Shown: piece by piece, positions 22,601 to 31,908 of the stretch
Position numbering within the stretch: the first letter of the stretch is position 1
Layout: the number at the start of each line of letters is the position of its first letter
Origin: Marsupella aquatica
Lineage: Eukaryota > Marchantiophyta
Length of the DNA: 64,000 nucleotides
Reading direction: 5' to 3'
NCBI GenBank assembly: GCA_973895155.1
Contig: OZ316896.1
Span: 3,658,001-3,722,000, forward strand
The notes under the pieces: generated by a model
Database searches by the model: none
What the model was told of the DNA's origin: nothing
Seen by the model: the letters and a program-made list of their open reading frames with translations, nothing else
Position numbers and translations under genes: made by a program

Positions 22601-23274
22601 CCCGGCTTGTCCGATTTCATGAGCGTGAGAAGGCCCTTCTCCGCGTGCGGTTCGTGGTCGTCGAAAAGAGGCATGTGAGGCTGGTCGGGAAGAGATACTC
22701 CACCAGAATGATGAGCCCCAGGCCTGCCGTAGCAGCAAGAGGACAATACCGACGTCGAAACCTCCCCAGCCTTGAGAGGCACATTGTCGAGCAAATCATT
22801 GAAGCAAAAACTCCGTAGGTCCATAGAGCATCCAATGGCGTCCAGTATTGTGCGGGTGGCCGTTCCCAAGGCCGAAAAGAGCTCCGGCAATCCAGCGGGA
22901 GGGAGCTCTGGCCCATTACTGGCCTCGGCGGGGCTCCTTCCGGGCCGGTAGTCATACAATTCCCTCACATGATGAGGCTCTGCGTAATACCCCACGGTTC
23001 TGTTCCAATCTGCGGGGTCATCTACGTGCACCGATTCTCCACCAGGAGCGGGGCGCTGGTGGAAAAACATGCGAACAGAATCGAGAACACAGCGCAGGAG
23101 AACTTCGTGTCCCGGAGGTAGTTGCACTACGACCATGTTAAATCTCGCCAGGGATTGGGCGAGCGAATTTACTGCATGCTTGTATGCGTCCGAAGGTAAT
23201 CCGTCGGTGGCCATGAGATCCACTAACCGTACATGGCCCAGTTGAGGCATACCGGCGCCCGACATTGCGCCCAT
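19620..23274 (-). CDS. 2-oxoglutarate/Fe(II) oxygenase-like protein with C-terminal extension
   Basis: Exon model: 23274-22230, 21886-21479, 21136-20967, 20882-20793, 19784-19620, about 625 residues. The first four exons join in frame at GT-AG sites. The last exon is placed only by phase, and the 1-kb intron before it could hide an exon; its start may be 19790. Exon 1 encodes a plant-type 2OG oxygenase fold. Metal and cofactor positions are H210-x-E212 (HAEKGLLTL), H268 (ALHRTEI) and R282 (GRCTVAF). Most relatives have HxD, so E212 is a conservative variant. Exons 2-5 encode a basic segment (KRRKQASRGKPLAPSKRLRL), a possible Cys/His cluster (CNFKDCEEQH), AYEPGWTAAQDGE, and a charged helical end (EKEKDRALERLKKLYDQVL). 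I do not recognise this extension. Substrate unknown. An earlier non-ATG frame opens at 23307; ATG 23265 is the alternative start. Confidence 0.78.
20175..20314. repeat. Tandem duplication, 2 x 70 bp
   Basis: Units starting tacccgaagatttgtgcatc (20175) and tacccgacgatttgtgcttc (20245). They lie in the putative last intron of the oxygenase gene. Confidence 0.85.
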
Positions 23275-23504
23275 GCACTGCTTCCGCCTCCACAAAACCT
23301 TATTCAAAATTCCCTTCCGGTCTTCAGTCTCACGACTTCTTGATTTCCAGCGGGCCTCTTCTCCTCAGAAAACTTTTCGGGCTCACTTCCGCGTGAGGGA
23401 GGCATCTATCTCTCCTCCCTGTGTACCACCTTTCCTATTTCTACTACTCTGTCGGATTGTTTCGCGAGTTTAATTCGCTTGATATATGTTCTTCCCCAAA
23501 CCGC

Positions 23505-23735
23505 CTAAAAGGCCATGAAAGCATTCACGAATCCCGGCTCTTCCAGGTGCACCGTCGGATCATAGTCGGGCTCGAACTGAAAATGTTTCTCCATAATTTC
23601 CCTGCACAGCCAGTATCCATGCAACACTTGATTTCCGTCTCTTCTTCCCACCACTTCAGCAGCAGTACTCACTACTATACTTAAAATACTTCCATGCTTC
23701 TTCACCGGTATACAACCACGCTTGCCCGTCTCCAT
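23505..23735 (-). CDS. Possible 76-codon short ORF upstream of the oxygenase gene
   Basis: An ATG-started frame ends 230 bp upstream of the oxygenase start, on the same strand. It encodes a 76-residue peptide of ordinary composition (LHGYWLCREIMEKHFQF, then an acidic PDYDPTVHLEEPGF end), not a simple repeat. It may be an upstream ORF in a long 5' leader, a small gene, or chance. I recognise no family. Confidence 0.3.
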   Translation of the reverse strand: METGKRGCIPVKKHGSILSIVVSTAAEVVGRRDGNQVLHGYWLCREIMEKHFQFEPDYDPTVHLEEPGFVNAFMAF

Positions 23736-23739
23736 TAGA

Positions 23740-24550
23740 GCTGGAATTTCCCCTTTCCTACTACTTATTCTCCTTTGACCTTGCTACTACTGGGCATGGG
23801 ATCATCATTACAAAACGTGAAGAGAACCACTGAGCCTAAAAAGTCAGCTCCAACATACTTTATGCACTCAGACCGAATTGGGTAAAGAACCGAGGCTTTA
23901 CCAGCATTCCGTGCACGGCCACTCGGTAGAATTTGGCAAGCAATAATCCTGCTTACAGCTTTTGGGGTTGATTCTGACTGAGATGATGTGCTCTAGGGTG
24001 AATAATTCCAGCCGAAAGCAGACTCACATGGGAGGGTGATCACTTCTCTCTGTACAGAACCTCCCGACGTTGGGTTGCTCACCCTTCTTCGCGAACACTG
24101 ATGGTATCAAGAGAACCACATCAAAACCCCTAATCGTTCAACTGTCGAAAAACAATAAATCGCCACTTCCTGCAACTCTGAGCTATCGACATGTCTCTTT
24201 CCATGGATGGACAAAACCCTATACCTAACAGTAGAAAAAGGGAGGTAGGGTCACATCTTGTAGTTTGAGACAGATACCGAAATTCTACGACCTCTCAGAT
24301 ACAGCCCTGCCTAACCAAGCCCAGACGAAATTTCCAGGATCTCCCAGAAACAACGCCTGGGAGGGAATTGATGCTGCTTCAGCAGGAATTTAAAACGAAC
24401 ACTACACCAAGAAGCCTCTCTCATTCTCACTTCTTCCTTTCTCACAAATCTACTCTCCAAGACCCCAATTCCGCCACCACCACGGCGCGGGAAGGGCTCT
24501 GATTTTCACCCGTTCCTTTCCTCTCGGACCCCAGAAACCTCTCCGTCAAA
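23740..24550 (-). other. Probable 5' region of the oxygenase gene, no gene seen
   Basis: Non-coding sequence between the short ORF and the CT-rich block. No coding signal on either strand. Confidence 0.4.
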
Positions 24551-24627
24551 ATTACTCTCTGACGCAAACCCCTTTCTCGCAACACCCACACACTCGTGCA
24601 CTAGCAGCAAAGAAACTGTCTCGGACC

Positions 24628-24662
<35 letters not shown>

Positions 24663-25090
24663 CTCTCTCACGTTGTGTGTGGAAACGCAGACGCTGACGC
24701 AGGTCACAGATTCTTCAACGGGCAGGACCCTAGTCTTTTCCTCTAAATCTCCGTCACTCTTAACAAAGCGTGCGCGAAGAAAAACGGTGGATAGAAAGGG
24801 CACAGCTACCGTAGCAGTGGAGCGTCGGGCGCAGAAAGGAGCAGAAGCTTCGATAGCAAGTCACAGCACAGCACAGCACACTGCACAGCACAGCACACCA
24901 CACCACACCACACTGGCCCCACTCCACTCCACTCCACTCCACTTCCAACAGGCAGCTCCGCTCCGGCTGAGCTCGAGACTGCTCTCACTACCACACACCT
25001 TCTCCTTCTTCCCGGACACGAAAGCCCCAATTTATTCAGGGCTGGCAACAGAGAAAATCAATGACAGATGACGCACCAACCTCTCACTCA

Positions 25091-25132
<42 letters not shown>

Positions 25133-26800
25133 ATCAATCACACACTCCATCATCCATTTTTCTTTCTCTTCCTCTCCTCTCTCTGCTCACCTCCTCCTCT
25201 TCCTCCGCAGCAGCACCAGTGCCATGCCGGCTACCACTATGATGGGAAGAAGGACAGGGGAGTAAAGCTCCCCTCTCCCCCTTCCCCCTTTGTCTTCTCC
25301 TTCTCCTTCCCCCACTTCCCCCCACCAGCCACCACCACCACTCACCACCACCACCACAGCAAAACCCACAACAGCAGCAGCAACAGCAAACAAATCCCCT
25401 CTCTCCCCAAATTCCAACGACCTTTCGTTCCTCCCTTTCCCGCCCCACAACACTAACTTACTGCTCCCCCAAGCTCCTCATCATCGCCATCGCCTCCGTG
25501 CTTTGCTCACTCTCTCTCTCTCAGCTCATCTCCCTCCCTCAGAAATCGACTTCGCTTCTTTCTTTCACCACCCCGGTCAGTCTGTCCGTCCGTCACCCAG
25601 TCAGTCAGTCAATCAATCAATCAATCAATGCAGATCCTGGTGCTTGGCTTCTGCAGCAGGAAGGAGCAGAAAACCGAGGAATCGAGTTTTCGTTCCAGTC
25701 AGAATTCGTCAAGAGCATCATTCTGTCCTCTCTTTGCTCTCTCTCTACGAACGGACGACAGGAAGAAAAAGGAATTTGTTTTATTTTCCCTGCCCTGTCT
25801 CGTCGGGCTACTGCTAACTACTCTATTTTTGCGCTTTTTCTTGCTGCTGCTGCCCCGCTGGACCAACTCGTGACAAACGGACGAGATGGGCCGGGCTGGG
25901 GCAGTCAACACCCCCTCCTCCGTTGCCTGTACTGCTCAAACAACTCTGTGGAGTAGTTTAGTAGTAAGTACAGTAAAAGTTCTGCTTCGCTTCGTCCTTC
26001 TGCCCGGCCCGCCCGACTGACCATCCGCCCGCGCGTCGTTGTCCACCAACGGAGAGCATATTCCGTCCGTCACGGCTTGTGGGTTTGGGCAGTACGATGG
26101 GTATCGGACGGCTCCCGTGCGCCGACGCACGGAGACGCGTCGGGCCGGGCCCAAACGAGAAGTCTGCCTTCCCGTGCCCCACTGCCCAGCTTTGATGCGG
26201 CCTGCCCTGCTGCCACGCCCCGCCTGCCCCGCCCCGCCCATGTCACTCGGGCCCCGCTGCCCATCCTGCCCGCTGGCCTCTTTTATTTATTTTTGTTTTC
26301 CCGGCCCGCCGCAACCAGGAGGAGGGGTAGGTGCCCCACTGCCCACGGGGAGAGCAGAACAAAACAGAATATGAAATTTGCTCACAACACTGCCCGTTTA
26401 CGGCCCCCCTCCTTTTTGCCTGCCCTCGTGCTTCTCCGGAGATTCCAAATGACCGGCAAATAATTCGCGCCCTCGCCGGGCGGCCGGGGCACCTGGATCT
26501 TCCGGCGACAAAATTATAAATCAGTTTCAAGATTTTCGAAACCTCCACAGGTCTCGGTGTACCGTCGATCTCATCTTTGGACGACTGGCGTAAATTGTAA
26601 TTATATCTGCGTTTTTTCGTCGAGGGCTAGACCGGGATCAGCGGGGCCAGCCCGTGGCTTTGACCTACGACGCCGGTTTCCAGGAGCCGCCGCTGCCCGG
26701 GGGACATTCTCCACCGCACACGAAATCTCCCCGTGCTCCCGCTTTACGGCCGGGCGGGCGGGCGGGGGCCCCTTCCTTTTCTTTGTTTTTTGTGTCTTTT
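24400..26800. promoter_or_regulatory. GC- and CT-rich promoter/leader-like region without a clear gene
   Basis: The block carries several pyrimidine tracts: (CT)n at 24630-24670 and 25085-25128, (CACAG)n then (CACAC)n and (CCACT)n at 24865-24945, and (TCAG/TCAA)n near 25600-25627. It passes into a GC-rich part (25980-26780) with many GCCCG and CTGCCC words. CT-rich tracts like these are usual in plant core promoters and 5' leaders. An 81-codon frame at 25628-25873 starts just after the tracts, but its sequence is not convincing. The region could be the promoter and leader of an undetected plus-strand transcript, or shared with the oxygenase gene. Confidence 0.45.
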
Positions 26801-26809
26801 TTTCTTTTT

Positions 26810-28100
26810 CCTTTGGTTTGTTTTTTGTCTTGCAATGGAAGAAGGGAGGTAACACTTATTCAATTCGTCTCAACTCAGGTCCTAGCCTCCGCTCGTTACT
26901 AATTAAACATCACTTTAGAGGATCAGTAGGGTAGGAGATAAGATGTGGGGAGCATATTGTTCATGGTTATTTTTGGCTGGCCAAAGTTCAAAGTAAGTTT
27001 AGTTGTTAGAGAGATATGATAATTGGACTCTTAAATTGAGAATTGGATCCTGTGATGCCCCATGTGGTTTTGCGTACATTAATTTACAGTCCATCAACAG
27101 TCTGGATCACTAAAGGGGTCAATCAGTTAACACTTTTCATTATGAGGGTCTGTCAAGTATATCTTTTTGTTGTTGTGATCTGCTTGAAAATGTAAATCAA
27201 ATACTTACAACAAACAAAAGGTGCTTACTCGGGGAGTCAGGGCATAGCGCTGCGGGTAGGCTTCCTGCCGCTGCGCCAGATGGGGAGGGGGCAGAATTGA
27301 CCCCCAAAAGAGTAGGGTAATTGGCTTCCATGTAGTTTACAGCTCCAATCTAGACCTTGCCGCCTATTCACCTCAACTGGCAAGGGAGACAGGATATTAA
27401 AAGGCAAGAAACCCAGTTGGGGGGAGGGGGAACAATGAAAGGAAAAATCTTGAAATATCAAAGCGCCACAAAGCCAAAGAGTCGCAAACAACAGCTAAAG
27501 AACGAGATATACAGCCCTACTGAGCAACAAACTGAAAACTAAGTCTCCAGAGTAAACTGTGTATGCACGTCACAAAGAGGAATTTGAATAGAAGCCTAGC
27601 TGCAAGCCCTAAACCCACTGCCCCAAAGATGGCCCCAACAAGTATTCCTGAAAATACCACACCATATTATCCAAAGTATTGTACATTGTTTTGTCAAAAC
27701 AGGGATGTTGCACACCTTAGTTAGGGTTCAACCTATTGTGACCCCAACCTTAGTCTGGTCACGGGCTTGCTTAAGGTTTGTTTCTTCATCGCCCAGGTGG
27801 CAAATCTCACCTTCTTAGAAGGAGAAGAATATAGGTTATCTAGTTTCCCTAGACAAATTTCTGATTACCAGATTCTGGCTAGTGGGGTCTGTGGTTACCT
27901 GAGAAACTGGCTCAGCAAAGACAAAATGATCGGTGAATCTTTGCCTGAGTGTCACTATAAATTTGGGAGAATGCTAAACAATTTCCAAAATTTTAAGGGA
28001 AAATTACATAGACTCTAAGGGTTCTGGGGATTGTGAAGGAAGCACTGCCATAACCGTGTGGTTGCTGATACTCCAGTGGTCCAGGCTGCAGGGCCACACT
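26810..28100. other. Intergenic, no gene seen
   Basis: No coding region recognised. A copy of the GGGGTCCATCAAG-type dispersed repeat lies at 27056-27170 (catcaacagtctggatcact ... aacacttttcattatgaggg). Confidence 0.5.
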
Positions 28101-28112
28101 ATTATTTACTAA

Positions 28113-28446
28113 CAGCTTTTTACTAACCTGTCCCCTAAGCTACCCAATATTATAAACATGTCCTCCAAACAAAATTAATTATCAACCTATCCCTCGTTTT
28201 ATATTTTGGGTTAATATGAACTCGTATACGGGTTCCTGTAGCCAAGTAGGGCCAAGGAAGGGGGACGAAGGGGTGTTGCGGTGGGCTCTCGCTATCCAGT
28301 AGCAACTTGTCACATGGGCAATGGGAGCCTGTATACAAGTTAATATTAACCCAAATACAAAATGGGGACATGGTGATAATTAATTTTGTTTTGGGGGCAC
28401 ATTAGCAATATTTAGTAATTTGGGGGACAGGTTAATAAAAAATTGT
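28113..28446. mobile_element. Mutator-like MITE with long terminal inverted repeats and 9-bp TSD
   Basis: About 330 bp. The left arm begins tttttactaacctgtcccc and the right arm ends ggggacaggttaataaaaaa; the arms stay inverted-complementary for about 120 bp each. The element is flanked by identical ATTTACTAA at 28104-28112 and 28447-28455. A 9-bp target duplication with long inverted repeats is the pattern of Mutator-type elements. It has no coding capacity, so it is non-autonomous. Relatives lie at 44400-44880 and 47494-49196. Confidence 0.82.
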
Positions 28447-28459
28447 ATTTACTAATTGG

Positions 28460-31400
28460 CAGACTGTGAGATTCCCACCTGTGTAGTGTAAAGACCTGGA
28501 AAAGGGGTAGTATGATTATAAGCCTCTGACCCTCCACGGTAGGACTCTGAGGGGAAAATGGGGCTTATAGAAATAACACACCATGGCCAGGGCCCTAGTT
28601 TGCTTAATCTAAAGTCTCAAATTGCAAAGCACAAGAGCCTATCTTATGCAGAAGTGCTCTTATACATAGATGGAAGACAGCCAGAGGCACATTAAAGAGT
28701 AGCCATCTGCCTGTGTAAGTGGCTGCAATGAAGAAAGCACTGAAAGATCAAACAAAAGCACCTTCGAGGGATTAAAATAGCTTTACAACTTTAACTTCTA
28801 TATTGCAGGATTAGTCCAACAACAGTGGCTAAAAGCCTCAATCATGGGTTCTGATTTCTGATTTCCTTGCAGCACTTGGGCTTTGCCTTCACTTCTCCGT
28901 CGTGAATAAAGCTTAATTGTGATCCATTACAAACATCGTACTACAGTTGAGTACCGAAGCATGCAAACAATTGATCTACTGTAGTTCATAGATGTAAAGT
29001 AGATAATCACTCATTTCTAGAAATTGTTCGGGGTTTTAGATTAAAACTATATGAATCCAAAAGGCTGAACCAAAATTTCTAGTTTATGTAAAAAGACTGC
29101 TTTCATATATTCAATCTAGGTGTCGTCAACAGGGAATGCCCAAAAAATGGGCTTTCCACTTGTAGGTTAAGAGCAGGATGCGTACCCAAGCTTACAAAAT
29201 GTTGAAGTACTACAAGACCTATCCTTAAACTCATGACTTAGTATGTACTGGCCCTTGTTTTGAAAATCTTTGAGAACTTCTACATTGATTTGGTTGTCCA
29301 AAAAAGTTTCCATGCAAATTTTTAGTTCCGTATTGAGTTTGTCCTGTCGTGTCACTTTTTGGCAAGAATAATCACCAGTCAAGCATGGTTAAGCAAGTTT
29401 GTGGATAAGTTCAACTGTTATCCAAAGATACACAAACGAGGCACCAAATGAAACACTAGTATATATATAGATAGGTTTAGTGTAGGGCAAAGCTGTAAAC
29501 TATTATAAGACCACGTTAACAAATTTTAAATTGCATAGCACGAGTCATGTGACACCTGTAGATGACCAATGGCAAACAAATAAAATGAAGTCCCACAGCA
29601 TTTTTTACGATGTAGAATCCTAGCACCAAACCTGGTCATTGAAAGTGCCAGTTTCCTATGCACAAGTACATATTACATTTGTGTTTTTTATGGACCCCAT
29701 GAGAAGTGCCTCCCAAATTCCCCGGCACCATGTGCGGCCATGTCATCAATTACCATCACAAACAGGAATGTCTATGTTGCAACAACACACAGATGAGATG
29801 GATTGTGTTTGACATAAGCCAACAAAAATAGATAGACCTTGGAAACATTAAAAAAAATTAAAGGAGATGTTTAAATAAACAAACATAGGGGTAACAAACT
29901 TAGACCGTGGGTGATTGTGCACAACAGTCACAAGAAAATAGTGCATATAACCAAACCAAATAAGGTTCACAGTATCTTCAGGTATAAAAAGGCTTTCCAG
30001 TAAGGCTTTCCAACCCTTACTGGAAAGCCTTCTTATACCTGGCTGTTGACAAAACCAAATAACTAATATGCTAAAAGTCACGTCCAGCACATTCACTATG
30101 AACCTGTTGGATTTTCAGGCATTAGGTTTTATTTGTTCCTGGATTTGTGTTTGGATGACGATATACAGTTTTGACTTTCTACTGCTAGGTTCATTGCTGG
30201 GTTTTCAAGATTTAAGTCTACGATGGTATGAAGCTGATTTTCAGTGTGGAAGATAATTATCCAGTAAGGGTTGGGGCTGAGTTTCATTTGAGAATGTTGC
30301 TTACCAGTTTCAATTTGGCATGTGCGTCTATGACATTGGAACTTCTATTCTTAGCAAAAGTATGGTTTCTAATTTGCTACCTCTAATTTGCAGGCTTTTG
30401 TATTGCTGGGAGTTTTACTTCACTCTAGGACTGCAGTATTTCCTAAACTTGCTTTGGCAGTTTCATGTTATGTTTTTTAGCGCCCTTACGGCTATCTTTT
30501 CTTTCAGCAAAGGAGGGCTTTCCCAGTTCAAAATGGCTGTCCATGGTTGTGCAGAGTTTGGTTATGGTCTCAATTTCTATCTGTTTCAATTTAAAGAAGA
30601 CTAAAAACTAATCTATAAAAGTACTGAAATTAGCCAAATGAGTGGACTAAATGGAAGAGGACTTCAAAAATCACTTAAAAATGTCCATGAAAAAAAGGTG
30701 GGAGGAGTTAACGACGGCCAATTCCAACCTGAGAATGGGGGTGGTCACCTTGACGTCATTGCATGTTAGCAATTTTGTTTTCCCCTCAAAAGCAACATGT
30801 CAACCATTTTGGGTTCAATCCTTGCCTTATGCATCTCATGTATAGGTTTATGTGAAGTACAGCATGCATTCGAATGTGGGCCACGTAGGTATTTCTGCCC
30901 TTTGTTGCTTATCTAGATGGAGCACAAAAAGCTTTTTTCAAACCAAGTACAGGTCTACCTGACTCTAAAAAAGAAGGTCAACTTGAGGCTTTGGTTGTAT
31001 TCCCTCATGACCAATGAGAAAGCACTATCTCTAGTTTGAGCGTACACACATAATTAAAAATTTGTAAATCCAAAGCATAACTACTCCACCTTTTCGAGGG
31101 GCTTAAGTTCCAACAAAGCGCTTAATCTTTGTCGTGGAGCAACCTTCGAGTTCATGACCTCTTCCTCGGTTTTATTTTTTATAGCTCACTGTCTTTCAAG
31201 AGAAAGTTGTACGACTGGCTTGGAGTAGGCCAAAAACCCAATTTTATTTCATGGTATTTTTATATGACTACTACAACTATGACAGGCACCTATGATGCTC
31301 GGAGGATCAACTAAAAAAACACAGTAGACACAACGTGCAATGCAAAGAAAAAAAAGTATTTTCATATTATTTTGACCCAAGTCAAAGTGTACGCAAGAAT
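28460..31400. other. Intergenic, no gene seen
   Basis: AT-rich; open frames such as 30068-30604 are hydrophobic, interrupted and without family match. Contains the hairpin at 29980-30040. Confidence 0.5.
29980..30040. repeat. Near-perfect palindrome, 27-bp arms, short loop
   Basis: The left arm runs aggtataaaaaggctttcc and on to 30005; the right arm (30014-30040) is its reverse complement with about one mismatch. The loop is about 8 nt. It may be a cruciform/fold-back or a hairpin RNA. The loop is short for a plant microRNA precursor. Confidence 0.85.
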
Positions 31401-31908
31401 ATCAGGTGTCTGTTTTGACCACGCACTTTCGCCAACGCATTTCAGTCACCTTACAGCGTGCTCAAGCTCGGGCCGTCTATCATCGAGCTCTAACAGTGGG
31501 TGCTAGTGTGACTCCGCAGCGGCTAGCCCACCTAGAGGACATTCCTGTCCCACTTGCCGATCTAGTTTCGACACTTGATGTAGACCACTAGCTTGTTGCC
31601 ACATTGGCTAGGTATGATGAGGACCTCGGTCCATTTGCGGTAGTTTTAGTTCCTCTTTCTTGGTTTTTAGGGAATATACACATACTTTATATAGAAAAAG
31701 GCCAAATAGAGTACAAAAGAATAAACAAGAGAGGTCCCAAGTGGACAAAACCAAACGCAAAAGAAGTGAGCAAAAGGAAACCCTAAAAACCAAGAAAGAG
31801 GAACTAAAAGAAGTGAGCAAAAGGAAACCCCTAAAAACCAAGAAAGAGTAACTAAAACTACCGCAATGGACCGAGGTCCTCATCATACCTAGCAAATGTG
31901 GCTACAAG

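Noticed and set aside
22354-22818. 154-codon plus-strand ORF opposite the oxygenase exon
   Set aside because: It is an antisense shadow of a GC-rich coding exon and has no family match.
25628-25873. 81-codon ORF after CT tracts, possibly a small signalling peptide gene
   Set aside because: Odd composition and no signal peptide at the N-terminus; it is kept only as part of the promoter-like region.
30068-30604. Hydrophobic frames suggesting a membrane protein
   Set aside because: Interrupted by stops, T-rich, and with no splice sites that would join them.
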